This document shows, piece after piece, positions 8,624 through 17,807 of a DNA stretch of 64,000 bases. This DNA comes from Microcoleus vaginatus WJT46-NPBG5. GTDB taxonomy: Bacteria > Cyanobacteriota > Cyanobacteriia > Cyanobacteriales > Oscillatoriaceae. Under the pieces are notes generated by a model. It made no database searches and was not told the DNA's origin. It was given only the letters and a program-made list of their open reading frames with translations. The stretch lies in assembly GCA_019359355.1 (NCBI GenBank), contig JAHHHM010000011.1, positions 1-64,000 on the forward strand, read 5' to 3'. How positions within the stretch are numbered: the stretch's first letter is position 1; the number at the start of each line of letters is the position of its first letter. The position numbers and the translations under genes were made by a program.

Positions 8624-10552
8624 ATGAAGGCCGCTCCTCATCCGAATTGGCTGCTCAAGGGCCTTATCATTCTGCTGCTGGCGTTCGCTTACTACTTTAC
8701 CGCTGAATTAGGACGAAGACTGGCTTCTACTCCGCAAAATGTCACTCCAGTGTGGCCACCTGATGGCTTTGCCTCCGCCGGCATCTTAATATTTGGATAT
8801 TGGGTTTGGCCGGGTGTGTGGCTTGGCTCGTTTCTCGCTAATGTTTGGGCTTTCTTTGACAAATCTAGCGCGATTGCGGGCGTAATTTCTATTGCGAAAG
8901 CATCAAGTATTGGCATTGGTACAACGTTAGGAACCCTATTGGGAGGATTTCTCCTACGGTGCTCAATTGGAAACCGCAATCCCCTCAACCATCCCCAAGA
9001 TGTATTCAAGTTGATCTTCTTCACCAGCATGGTAGGTCCTATGGTAAATGCGAGTGCCGGTGTCATCACGCTTTGTTTAGCTGGCAATGTGCCTTGGGCA
9101 ATTTTCCCAACTGTTTGGCTAACTTGGTGGATATCTAATGTTGCGGGAATTTTAATTTTTACACCCTTCTTGATTTGCTGGAGTTACACTTTAGCCAATT
9201 CCAGACAGCGAATTAGGGCCGGCTGGCAGTGGATTAAAAAATTTAGAACGCGATTTGACGCCGACTCCCTCGCTAAACTAACCAAATCTCTAGCCGGTCA
9301 ACGCGTTGCTGAAGTGATTCTTCTATCTGGATTAGTGTTAACCCTTAGTTTAATTACTTTTTGGCAAGGCACGCCCGTAGAATATATGCTGATTCCAGTC
9401 TTGGTCTTGGCAGCATTTCGTTTTGGGCAAAGAGGGACTACTTTACTCATTGTTTTAGTTGCAGTCGTCGCAGTTTTAGGAACCGTTAACGGTCAGGGTT
9501 CTTTTGTGCGTGAAAACTTTAACGACTCCCTTGTACTTCTGCAATCATTTATTGGGGTTATTGTCCTAACCACGCTAACACTAACTGCTGTCATTACCCA
9601 GCAACGAAAAGCAGAAGATACCCTACGTCAATCAGAAGCAGACATCCGTCAAAAATCTCACGATTTGGAATATGCACTGAGTGAACTTAAACGCACACAA
9701 GTGCAATTAATTCAAGGCGAAAAAATGTCGATTTTAGGTCAACTGGTTGCAGGAGTTGCCCACGAAATCAATAACCCAGTTAACTTCATCACCGGCAATC
9801 TTGACCACGCCAATGATTATATTGAGGACTTACTCAATTTAATCGGTTTATACCAAGAACACTATCCCCATCCAGTTCAAGCAATTGAAGATAAAACTGA
9901 GGAAATTGAACTTGCTTTTTTACTGGAAGATTTACCAAAACTGCTTTCCTCAATGAGAATAGGGGCGGAGCGCATTTGCAAAATTGTTGTTTCCCTTCGG
10001 ACTTTCTCGCGAATTGATGAAGCGGAATTTAAAGCCGTTGACATTCACGCCGGCATCGATAGTACCTTGCTGATTTTGGAAAGCCGGCTCAAAGCGAAAC
10101 CGGAACGCCCAGCCATTCAAGTCATTAAAGAATATGGCAATTTCTCACTTGTTGAATGTTATCCTGGACAACTCAATCAAGTCTTCATGAATATTCTGGT
10201 GAACGCGATAGATGCGCTAGAGGAACGGGATAAAGAGCGGACATTTGCAGAGATGCAACAACTTCCTAGTGAAATTTGCATCAGTACCGAAATCACAAGC
10301 GATCATCGAGTTGCTATTAAAATTGCTGACAATGGGCCAGGAATCCCCGAACAAGTCAAACAACGCATCTTTGAACCATTTTTTACAACAAAACCTGCCT
10401 GCAAAGGGACAGGAATGGGAATGTCAATTAGCTATCAAATTGTTACCGAAGCTCATGGCGGGCTGCTTCAATGTTATTCATGGCCGGGAAAAGGGACAGA
10501 ATTCGTGATTGAAATTCCCCTGCAAAAGCAGCAATCCGATGACAAAACTTGA
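8624..10552 (+). CDS. MASE1-domain membrane sensor histidine kinase
   Basis: The protein begins with a MASE1 integral-membrane sensor domain (about residues 10-310, roughly eight helices, with PVWPPDGFASA near the start). A coiled linker follows, then a histidine kinase core with the H-box VAGVAHEINNPVNF, an N-box MNILVNAIDAL, G1 DNGPGIPE, F-box IFEPFFTTK and G2 GTGMGMSIS. It should autophosphorylate in response to an unknown signal. No receiver domain or response regulator gene is adjacent. The open frame extends upstream to a TTG at 8513, but the extra 37 residues are basic and unlike the family, so I chose the ATG at 8624 (642 residues). Confidence 0.85.
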   Translation: MKAAPHPNWLLKGLIILLLAFAYYFTAELGRRLASTPQNVTPVWPPDGFASAGILIFGYWVWPGVWLGSFLANVWAFFDKSSAIAGVISIAKASSIGIGTTLGTLLGGFLLRCSIGNRNPLNHPQDVFKLIFFTSMVGPMVNASAGVITLCLAGNVPWAIFPTVWLTWWISNVAGILIFTPFLICWSYTLANSRQRIRAGWQWIKKFRTRFDADSLAKLTKSLAGQRVAEVILLSGLVLTLSLITFWQGTPVEYMLIPVLVLAAFRFGQRGTTLLIVLVAVVAVLGTVNGQGSFVRENFNDSLVLLQSFIGVIVLTTLTLTAVITQQRKAEDTLRQSEADIRQKSHDLEYALSELKRTQVQLIQGEKMSILGQLVAGVAHEINNPVNFITGNLDHANDYIEDLLNLIGLYQEHYPHPVQAIEDKTEEIELAFLLEDLPKLLSSMRIGAERICKIVVSLRTFSRIDEAEFKAVDIHAGIDSTLLILESRLKAKPERPAIQVIKEYGNFSLVECYPGQLNQVFMNILVNAIDALEERDKERTFAEMQQLPSEICISTEITSDHRVAIKIADNGPGIPEQVKQRIFEPFFTTKPACKGTGMGMSISYQIVTEAHGGLLQCYSWPGKGTEFVIEIPLQKQQSDDKT

Positions 10553-10753
10553 GAAGACTAATCACCGGCTTGTTAATTTTTTGCTCAATATGGCTCTTGC
10601 AAGCGAAAGTGATCGCACAGCCGGCATCGAGGGATGAAGTGATGGAATAATCGGGGATTCTGCGGCAAGACTGAGGAGGATCGCCCTACTACTAACGACT
10701 TCCAAATTAAGGAAGTGGCAATGATTGCAACAGAAGCGATCCCTCTTCTGGGC

Positions 10754-11470
10754 CTAAATTAAAGTGACTTCTCCCGTATCCAAATCATACCGGCCTCCAA
10801 CAACTTTGAGTTTTTCATCCAGTAATCGTTGAGTGATGATCGCTGAATTATGTTTCAATTTCTCAATTTGATAATGAACATTGGCAGTCACGGCGTTATC
10901 AACCGGATCACCGGCTTCATCTTTGATCTTGGCGAGAGCAGGTTTAATTGCCTTCACAAAAGAACCGATCTGACCTGGAAGCGCTTCCCCCTCTACGGCA
11001 GCGGTGACAGCACCGCAGCGTTCATGACCTAAAACCATAATCAGAGGCGTTCCCAGCATCGCTACAGCGTATTCCAGACTTCCCAGCACCTCTGGAGTCA
11101 CGATATTGCCGGCAACGCGGATATCAAATAAGTCACCGAGTCCTTCATCAAACAAAATTTCTGGAGAAACTCGTGAATCTGCACAGGTTAACAGCGTTGC
11201 AAAGGGGTGTTGTCCTTGGGCAATTTCTTTAATTCGTGCGGGCGATTGATCGGGATGCGTACCCTTTTCTTGGACAAATCGTTGGTTGCCATCCATTAAC
11301 CGTTTTAGGGCAGCATCAGGACTGGGAGACTCAAGCACAGCAGCGTTCGCCCGGTCTGATTGCAAGTTCCAGAATGCACTGCCGGCCACAGCAGCCATCA
11401 GTGCGATTCCGCCTTTGCCGGTTAAATTCAAGAAATTGCGACGACCCATCAATCCATTGTTTTGATTCAT
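10754..11470 (-). CDS. Beta-class carbonic anhydrase, Tat-exported
   Basis: The enzyme interconverts CO2 and bicarbonate. Zinc ligands are visible as Cys96, His149 and Cys152, with the catalytic dyad Asp98-Arg100 in CADSR and the HERCGAV block. The N-terminus has a twin-arginine signal (GRRNFLNL, residues 9-16), a hydrophobic stretch, and an A-x-A cleavage site near residue 43, placing it in the periplasm or thylakoid lumen. The length of 238 residues fits the family. It lies 133 bp downstream of sbtB on the same strand, so it may read through from the sbtAB operon. That context suggests a role in the carbon-concentrating mechanism, for example limiting CO2 leakage or supplying bicarbonate to SbtA. 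Confidence 0.9.
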   Translation of the reverse strand: MNQNNGLMGRRNFLNLTGKGGIALMAAVAGSAFWNLQSDRANAAVLESPSPDAALKRLMDGNQRFVQEKGTHPDQSPARIKEIAQGQHPFATLLTCADSRVSPEILFDEGLGDLFDIRVAGNIVTPEVLGSLEYAVAMLGTPLIMVLGHERCGAVTAAVEGEALPGQIGSFVKAIKPALAKIKDEAGDPVDNAVTANVHYQIEKLKHNSAIITQRLLDEKLKVVGGRYDLDTGEVTLI

Positions 11471-11603
11471 GGCTATTGAAGAGAAGTAAAATTTGCAGAT
11501 AAAAAATTAAAACTTGGAACTGTGAGACAAGACTGCCTCTGGCTTTGACTGAAGCTTTTTTGTTAATTTATTCAGAGTTTGCCGGAGACAGAATTTTATT
11601 ATC

Positions 11604-11915
11604 TTACAGTGAGGCAACGCATTGGGTCGAGCGAATTTCCATCGCATCGGAAATGTAACAGGTGCCGCCAAACTTGTTGAGAATGGGTCGAATGAGTGCC
11701 ACAACCGGCTTGATTTTTTCTGGGGCGCAAAACGCGATGATACAGACATTATCCAGCATGGTCATGTCTAAATCTTCGTAGCCTTGTCTAAACCCCTGCC
11801 CAGCGATGTTTCGGATGACCAGATAACCTGTTACATCCGGCTGTTTTAAGGCATCTAAAATTTTGCCAAGTTCAAATGAATTCGCAACGATTTCTATTCG
11901 TTTAACAGAATGCAC
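11604..11915 (-). CDS. sbtB: PII-like regulator of bicarbonate transport SbtB
   Basis: This 103-residue protein belongs to the PII-like family, with a ferredoxin-like core (VKRIEIVANSFELGKILDAL, GYLVIRNIAGQG, FGGTCYISDAMEI). SbtB trimers bind adenyl nucleotides, including cAMP, and plug the transporter SbtA. The start is GTG at 11915: an ideal GGAGG sits seven bases upstream, overlapping the sbtA stop codon. The longer frame to 11969 lacks such a site. Only four bases separate it from sbtA. The C-terminus (RSTQCVASL) is short and ends with a single cysteine rather than the CGPxGC loop seen in some SbtB proteins. Confidence 0.88.
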   Translation of the reverse strand: MHSVKRIEIVANSFELGKILDALKQPDVTGYLVIRNIAGQGFRQGYEDLDMTMLDNVCIIAFCAPEKIKPVVALIRPILNKFGGTCYISDAMEIRSTQCVASL

Positions 11916-11919
11916 AATT

Positions 11920-12891
11920 TTACCTCCAGAACATATCAATTGCGTACAGATAAACAGGAATTCCCACAATGATATTGAAAGGAAACGTTACAGCTAAAGC
12001 CGTAGAAACGTACAGGCTGGGGTTGGCTTCCGGAACCGTTAAACGCATGGCAGCGGGAACGGCGATATAAGAAGCACTGGCACTCAACACGGCAAATAAG
12101 AGCGCGTCACCCTTGGGCATTCCAATAAATTTTGCAATGAAAATCCCAATGACAGCATTGACGATTGGGATCAGTATCGCAAAAGAGATCAGGAACGTGC
12201 CGGTTTTCTGCAAATCCTTAATTCTTCTGGCAGCAACTAGCCCCATGTCGAGCAGAAAGAATGTTAGGACACCGTAGAACAACCCCTGAGTAAAAGGTTC
12301 CAAAACCTGCCAGCCGTGTTCTCCTGTCAGGACTCCAATGATGAGGCTGCCGACTAGCAGAAATACCGAACTATTCAGGAAGGCATCTCGCAGCACTTCT
12401 GGCCAGGAAAAGTCCCGATTTCCCTGATCGGCTGTGAATAGATTGACGAGAATCAAACCGACAATGATTGCCGGTGATTCCATCAGTGCCAGAGCTGCAA
12501 CCATATACCCATCATAATCAATCCCCAACTCGCTTAAGAAGGCTCCGGCGGTGATGAAAGTGACGGCACTGATGGAACCATAGGTGGCGGCGATGGCGGC
12601 GGCATCGTAGGTATCGAGCTTTAGCCGAAGAATGAAAAATGTATAGATCGGTACAAAACACGCCATCAATATGGCTGCTAGGAGGGTGAAGACGACTTCC
12701 TGAGTTACACCACTTTTGATCAGTTCCACTCCTCCTTTAAAGCCAATGGAAAATAGCAGATAAAGTGAGAGGAACTTTGGGAAAGGAGCCGGTACTTCAA
12801 GATCCGACTTGGCGAAAACTGCCACCATCCCTAAAAAGAAAAACAGGATCGGTGGGTTCAGGATATTAGAAATGATCAAGCTTGCATCCAT
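11920..12891 (-). CDS. sbtA: Sodium-dependent bicarbonate transporter SbtA
   Basis: SbtA is the high-affinity sodium/bicarbonate symporter of the cyanobacterial inner membrane. The 323-residue protein has about ten hydrophobic helices and family blocks such as SIGFKGGVELIKSG, AATYGSISAVTFITA, ALMESPAIIVGL, FLLDMGLVAARRI and SASASYIAVPAAMRL. It is shorter than the 374-residue Synechocystis protein, mainly because the cytosolic loop is short. The ATG at 12891 has GGAG five bases upstream; the longer frame to 12930 has no support. It forms an operon with sbtB. Carbonic anhydrase downstream and adenylate cyclases nearby fit a cAMP/carbon sensing context, though the latter link is inference. Confidence 0.92.
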   Translation of the reverse strand: MDASLIISNILNPPILFFFLGMVAVFAKSDLEVPAPFPKFLSLYLLFSIGFKGGVELIKSGVTQEVVFTLLAAILMACFVPIYTFFILRLKLDTYDAAAIAATYGSISAVTFITAGAFLSELGIDYDGYMVAALALMESPAIIVGLILVNLFTADQGNRDFSWPEVLRDAFLNSSVFLLVGSLIIGVLTGEHGWQVLEPFTQGLFYGVLTFFLLDMGLVAARRIKDLQKTGTFLISFAILIPIVNAVIGIFIAKFIGMPKGDALLFAVLSASASYIAVPAAMRLTVPEANPSLYVSTALAVTFPFNIIVGIPVYLYAIDMFWR

Positions 12892-13311
12892 ATTCACTCC
12901 GTATGCTAAACAGCAAATAAATTGCAACAAATTTTGATCATGACTGAATTGATGCGGTTAAATCTGAAGCATAGATTGCGTAGAACCACTGTATGTCAAT
13001 TAAACGAATAAAAACCTATATGTAATTCTTATATCTCTTATAAAAAATACTTTTGCAAGCCTAGAAAATAGACAAGGGCTGGGTTTGAGGGTGATGGCCG
13101 GCTCGCTCAAGTCAGGATATCCTGTAGTAAGTTGCGATCGCTTAGAATCGAGCGGTGAGTTTGAGAGAATTTAGGATGCACCCAATGTCGGTTTCGGTTC
13201 TCATCGCAGCGGTACAATCAATCGTGACTATTGCTTGAGCAAAAAAGTTGTGGGCCAGTGGGAGAGAACCGGCCAATTTTGGCCGGCGCTCTATTTGATT
13301 TGATCGGCCAC
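12892..13311. other. Upstream region of sbtA, no gene
   Basis: This AT-rich region contains no supported ORF. On the minus strand a TTGACA (12994-12999) followed by a TATGCT-like element could be the sbtA promoter. A second AT-rich block at 13010-13050 has several tat/ata half-palindromes that could be regulator sites. I cannot name a regulator. A HIP1 octamer is at 13134-13141. Confidence 0.35.
12968..12999 (-). promoter_or_regulatory. Possible sbtAB promoter
   Basis: Reading the minus strand, a perfect TTGACA box (12994-12999) precedes tatgct (about 12968-12973) at 20-bp spacing, longer than ideal. The site lies about 80 bp upstream of the sbtA start. It is tentative. Confidence 0.25.
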
Positions 13312-13725
13312 TTACAGCGTGAGGTTGTAACGCCGGCACATTTCGAGCAATTCCTTTTTGACTGCCTCGCACACGTTATCCGGGGAGATGACGGCGCAAT
13401 CTCGCCCATAGCGCAGGACTTCTCGAACCAGCCAGAAGGGGTTAGAGACACGTCTGACGACTTGGCGCACATCTCCAATGATTTCATCTTGAATATCATT
13501 TTGCCTGTGTTCATAGGCTTTGACCATGCCGCGATAAAAGTGTAAATGCACTTCTAGAAAGTCCAAGCCTTCCTGTCGCCAGGTGCCGGTGGTGGCTACG
13601 ATGGATTGGATAGGGTCAAAACGCAGACAGCGATTGTGAATCAGTTCAGGATAGGGGGTATCTTTGATGTCGTCGGTTTCGTCGCACCAGTTCTGTAGAT
13701 AAAACCGCTTTTCCTCACTTGAAAT
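13312..13725 (-). pseudogene. Truncated WYL-domain regulator, C-terminal part
   Basis: The minus-strand frame is open from a TGA at 13726-13728 down to TAA at 13312-13314 and has no credible start. It encodes the C-terminal part of a WYL regulator: KRFYLQNWC, RFDPIQSIVATTGTW, DFLEVHLHFYRGMVKAY, then PFWLVREVLRYGRDCAVISP and a helical end. WYL proteins bind ligands or nucleic acids and are normally about 300 residues with an N-terminal helix-turn-helix; here the helix-turn-helix and the start of the WYL fold are missing. It is most likely the relic of a deletion. Confidence 0.7.
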
Positions 13726-13884
13726 TCACTTGAATCTCTATCAGGTAAATCTGAGCAATTTACCGATGGGAAAACCACTAATTTTTGATAGTCAACCGGC
13801 ACAAGATCAATCACCGGCACCTATGCCAAAACCATCGGCAGGACAAATATCCCACCAGTCAACCGGCATCCATAGGCCATTCTC

Positions 13885-15615
13885 TTACAAATTAATGCGT
13901 CTACCCTTAATAAAATAAGTCTGCATCTCTCCCTTACCCTTAACAGAAATAACCCCCCGATCTTCAAATAAATACTGATCTTGGATGTGATGATAAGTTG
14001 TCTCAGTAATCTGAATGCAGCCGGCAGCACCGTGAGATTCCATGCGGCTAGCCGTATTCACCGTATCTCCCCACAAATCATAGATGAACTTTTTCGTGCC
14101 AATTACCCCAGCCACAACTGTGCCGGTGTTAATTCCAATTCGCAGAGCAAAATCTGTGCCTCGCTTAGCATTAAAATCCTCAAGACTCGATTGCATATCC
14201 AATGCCATTTCTGCGATTGCTTCTGCATGGTTACTTTTCGGGAGTGGAACCCCACCGGCAACCATATAAGCATCCCCAATCGTCTTAATCTTCTCTAACC
14301 CATGCTTTTCCGTCAGGCAGTCAAAAATTGAGAAAATTTCATTCAGTAAGGCAACCAATTCAGTTGGAGAAATTCTACTAGCCATCTGCGTGAAATTAAC
14401 CAAATCCGCAAACAGAACACTCACCTCATCAAAGCTATCCGCAATGATGTTTTCTTCCTGTTTTAAGCGCTCAGCAATCGGCTCTGGTAAAATATTAAGT
14501 AACAGCCGCTCCGATTGTCCTTGCTGATAGCGCAGGGCTTCTTCTACGACCTTGCGCCGGCTGATATCGTGAAAGAAAACAGACAGCCCTTCATAAGAAG
14601 GAAATACCCGAATTTCAAACCATTTTGTTGTCGGCCAGTGGAAATCTTCAAAACTTAGACTAATTTGTTGAGCTACAGCTTTACGGTACTGCTCATCAAA
14701 CACCGAACCCACCATTTCTGGCAAAGCTTCCCATATATCTTGCCCCAAAAGTTCATCTATATTGCGCTGCAAAATTTCAGCAGCTTTTTGATTAACATAG
14801 GTAAACCGCCATTGGGGATCTAGGGCAAAAAAAGCATCCGTCATACTTTCCAGCAAATCAACAACTTGCTGATCGGAAGCTCGCAGTTTTGCCTTGACTT
14901 GCTGATATCTCGCGAGTTGGCGCTCTAACCGGCTCACATTCAGCCGCAACTCCATCTGAGCAATCACTTGCCGGCCTAAAACCTGTAGCGCGTCTAGCTG
15001 TTCTGGCGTAAGATTGCGGGGAATTCGATCCAGCACACAAAGCGTCCCAATTGGAAAACCATCCGGCGTGATTAAAGGGTTGCCGGCATAAAACCGAATA
15101 TCTGGTGCAGAAGTCACTAAGGGGTTGCCGGCAAAGCGATCATCTTCTGAGGCATCCGGGACGATCATCACCTGATCTGGGTTGAGGATAGCATGAGCGC
15201 AGAAAGCATCCTCTCTGGGTACCTCTGGCGAGTCAATTCCAACTTTTGACTTAAACCACTGTCGGTTCGTAGCGGTGAGGCTGACGAGGGCGATAGGGGT
15301 GCCACAAATCGACGCGGCCAAGCGAGTTAAATCGTCAAAAGCTTCCTCTGCCGGCGTGTCGAGAATGTTATATTCATTCAGCGCCTTGAGTCTCTCCTCC
15401 TCGTCGCTGGGTTTGGCAGGTGCTTGCGTGGGTGGTATTGTCGAAGGATGCCGGCGCTTAGGAGAGGGAGTTATTGAGCTTTTTAAGCGTTTCACTAGCT
15501 TCGCCAGCCAGCCGGCAAGCCGCGTCACATTTTTATAAAAACCTTTTTGACGAGTTTTTTTATAGAAAGCCGGTTTAGACAAAACCCCATACTCCTTAAA
15601 AACGCCAAACTTCAT
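13885..15615 (-). CDS. GAF-PAS class III adenylate cyclase
   Basis: The 576-residue protein makes cAMP from ATP. After a basic, proline-rich N-terminus comes a GAF domain (about 85-235, including RLAASICGTPIALVS and FPIGTLCVLD), a coiled segment, a PAS domain (about 260-380) and a class III cyclase domain (about 385-565). Metal-binding aspartates are in SVLFADLVNFTQ and KIKTIGDAYMVAGG; the lysine in KTIGD fits adenine recognition. DLWGDTVNTASRME supplies the transition-state Asn and Arg. The start is ATG at 15615; the longer frame begins at an unsupported TTG (15681). It is probably soluble. A second cyclase with a different sensor is at 25005. Confidence 0.88.
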   Translation of the reverse strand: MKFGVFKEYGVLSKPAFYKKTRQKGFYKNVTRLAGWLAKLVKRLKSSITPSPKRRHPSTIPPTQAPAKPSDEEERLKALNEYNILDTPAEEAFDDLTRLAASICGTPIALVSLTATNRQWFKSKVGIDSPEVPREDAFCAHAILNPDQVMIVPDASEDDRFAGNPLVTSAPDIRFYAGNPLITPDGFPIGTLCVLDRIPRNLTPEQLDALQVLGRQVIAQMELRLNVSRLERQLARYQQVKAKLRASDQQVVDLLESMTDAFFALDPQWRFTYVNQKAAEILQRNIDELLGQDIWEALPEMVGSVFDEQYRKAVAQQISLSFEDFHWPTTKWFEIRVFPSYEGLSVFFHDISRRKVVEEALRYQQGQSERLLLNILPEPIAERLKQEENIIADSFDEVSVLFADLVNFTQMASRISPTELVALLNEIFSIFDCLTEKHGLEKIKTIGDAYMVAGGVPLPKSNHAEAIAEMALDMQSSLEDFNAKRGTDFALRIGINTGTVVAGVIGTKKFIYDLWGDTVNTASRMESHGAAGCIQITETTYHHIQDQYLFEDRGVISVKGKGEMQTYFIKGRRINL

Positions 15616-16380
15616 GTTTCCGACGCACTCTCCTACTAAACATTCTCTACCCAATCGCAACAAACAGGCTAAATTCAGCAAACTGTAGAACGATTCATAC
15701 GCTTAGCCTAGCGAATTTTCACATAAAACTACAACAGACTATTGTTGGTGACTTGTCAAAGTCCCGGCAAATTTTTTCCCTTTCAAAGCAATATCCTGAA
15801 TATTCACTGTAGCGCTAGAAAGTGAGAACCTGCGAGGGGTTTTTCCTCACCTAGCTGCTTGGCACCCACTCATGTTATAATTACTAGACAGAAAGTTTTA
15901 AATCAATTTAAATAAAGTAATTTTATACTCCCCTAAAGGCAACGTATCAGCTTTTAGGTAGATTTTTAAACCCGTGTAACGGGCAAGTTTAGTCTATTTA
16001 GCCGCAATTTGCAATCGCTATTTGTTAATTTGGAGTGCGGGATCTGGCCGGCTGGCTGTCATCTGTGGGAACATCTTGCTTCTACTAATATTTTTGCTGT
16101 CATCTGTGGAATGCACCCTAAGTTTTATGATTTTACTGAAGTTAGTTTTTCCTGAGACACATTAAAACTTAGCTCAGTAACTCGTTGTTAAGATTGCTTA
16201 ACTATTTTTAGCATTGAAAAAAAACCTAGGTATTTTCTCGGAGGTTTATTTATCCTTTATTTTACAAAAATTGTATAGATTAACCACTCGCCAGCACGCT
16301 TTTCAAACTTGACAGTCGAAAGCTGATAACCGGCAAATTTCGCAATTTTCAACCTCTCTGACAGCGCCCAAGGGTATTAT
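15616..16380. other. Long intergenic region between cyclase and protease
   Basis: This 765-bp region has no supported ORF. It has an extended -10 element at 15873-15881 (plus strand), small hairpin-forming words downstream of it (cctaaa/tttagg at about 15934-15960, cccgtgtaacggg near 15972), and a near-exact direct repeat, gctgtcatctgtgg, at about 16056 and 16098. A small RNA is possible but nothing identifies one. Confidence 0.35.
15873..15881 (+). promoter_or_regulatory. Extended -10 promoter element
   Basis: TG-T-TATAAT is a perfect extended -10 element. There is no good -35, which such promoters do not require. The next gene (protease, 16381) is 500 bp away, so it would give either a long leader or a separate small transcript. 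Confidence 0.35.
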
Positions 16381-17649
16381 ATGGCTAAAAAAAGTATTGC
16401 TTCCTACTTGATGGAACGTTCCAGCAGCAAAAAACAAAGTATTGCTTCCTACTTGGTCGAACGTTCCAGCGGCAAAAAACTCAGAATCAATGGCTGCCTT
16501 CCCTCCCAGAAAAAGCCACCCAAATCTAAGCATTATACAGCCAGCCGGTTTAGCGCTTCCCAGTTGCCGATCAGGGTGGATCTGCGCCCCTACTTAACGA
16601 AAGTAGAAGATCAGGGACAAGTCGGTAGCTGTACCGCAAACGCGATTGCCGGCGCTTACGAATACCTAGCGAAACGCGCAATGGGAGACTCCGGAGATGT
16701 CAGCCGGCTATTTATCTATTACAACGCCCGAAAATTCGATGGACTCGAAGGTGATGTAGGCAGCAGCATCACCACCAGCATCCGAGTGTTGCAAGAAATG
16801 GGCGCTTGTACAGAACACACCTGGCCCTATGATCCACAATTGTGGAACGAACAGCCCTACGATGAAGCTTACAATGAAGCCACAAGATTTTTAATCGAAG
16901 AAGCCGAAGAAATTGATGTCGATTTGTTCGCAATGAAACACTGTCTGGCAGAAGGCTATCCCTTTGCCTTTGGTTTAAGGCTGTTCAAATCTTTTGATAA
17001 AGCCGGCCACAAAGGAGGAGTCCCCATGCCAGATATAAATCATGAAGATGGCCGCGAAGAACACGGCAATCACGCAATGCTATGTGTCGGTTACTCTGAC
17101 CCCTACAAAGTATTTGTAGTGCGTAACTCTTGGGGTGAAAATTGGGGAGATAAAGGCTATTGTTACATCCCCTATGAGTATATGACTAACCCTGAATATT
17201 GCTGGCAATGCTGGACAATTAGAGGGGTCAGTGATCTCGATTTTAGTGCCGGTGTCTTGGCAGAAGATGATGAGGATTTCTACTACTACGACGAAGAGTC
17301 CGAAGAGTCCGAATACACTGACGAATACTATTATGAGGAAGAAGAGTATGAATATGAAGAGGAGGAAGAGTCTGAGGACGTAGAAAACTCTTACAAAGAA
17401 GAGAGTGAGGAAGACGAAGACGAAGAAGAAGATTACGAGGAGGAAGAGTCTGAGGACGTAGAAAACTCTTACCAAGAAGAGGGCGAGGAAGACGGAGAAG
17501 AAGAAGATTACGAGGAAGAAGAGGAAGAGGAAGAGGAAGACGAAGAAGAGGAAGATTACGAGGAAGAGGAAGACGAAGAAGGAGATTACGAGGAAGAAGA
17601 CGAAGAAGAAGGCGAAGAAGAGGAAGAGGAAGAAGAAGAAGAAGAGTAA
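16381..17649 (+). CDS. Papain-like (C1A) cysteine protease with long acidic tail
   Basis: This is a cysteine protease of the papain fold. The catalytic set is complete: Gln78 and Cys84 in DQGQVGSCTAN, His231 in HGNHAMLCVGY, Asn249 in VVRNSWGENWGDKGY. There is no signal peptide, so it probably acts in the cytosol. Residues 5-34 are two copies of a 15-residue unit (SIASYLMERSSSKKQ / SIASYLVERSSGKKL), encoded by a 45-bp direct repeat. Residues about 295-422 are an extreme acidic tail of Glu, Asp and Tyr with repeated SEDVENSY blocks, without precedent in papain itself. Such a tail could bind cations or basic proteins, or act as an inhibitory segment; this is inference. An aagg-type ribosome site precedes the ATG. 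The convergent neighbour also ends in a Glu run. Confidence 0.85.
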   Translation: MAKKSIASYLMERSSSKKQSIASYLVERSSGKKLRINGCLPSQKKPPKSKHYTASRFSASQLPIRVDLRPYLTKVEDQGQVGSCTANAIAGAYEYLAKRAMGDSGDVSRLFIYYNARKFDGLEGDVGSSITTSIRVLQEMGACTEHTWPYDPQLWNEQPYDEAYNEATRFLIEEAEEIDVDLFAMKHCLAEGYPFAFGLRLFKSFDKAGHKGGVPMPDINHEDGREEHGNHAMLCVGYSDPYKVFVVRNSWGENWGDKGYCYIPYEYMTNPEYCWQCWTIRGVSDLDFSAGVLAEDDEDFYYYDEESEESEYTDEYYYEEEEYEYEEEEESEDVENSYKEESEEDEDEEEDYEEEESEDVENSYQEEGEEDGEEEDYEEEEEEEEEDEEEEDYEEEEDEEGDYEEEDEEEGEEEEEEEEEEE

Positions 17650-17807
17650 TTTTTAGTTTTTCGGGTGCATCCCAGATTGGCGAAAATCTTATAAGTGGGA
17701 GCATCTTACTCCCTGAAAAAATCTTAGCTCCCTGAGAGGACAGCCAGCCGGCAAGATGCCGGCACTACAAACTATTCTGAGAAATTTTCAGTTAAACTAA
17801 AATATCT

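Noticed and set aside
13730-13918. Plus-strand 62-codon frame between the WYL relic and the cyclase
   Set aside because: Proline-rich with no ribosome site, and it overlaps the cyclase 3' end; better explained as non-coding.
17080-17704. Leucine/arginine- and phenylalanine/valine-rich frames opposite the acidic tail
   Set aside because: They are complements of gaa/gag codon runs; no independent coding signal.
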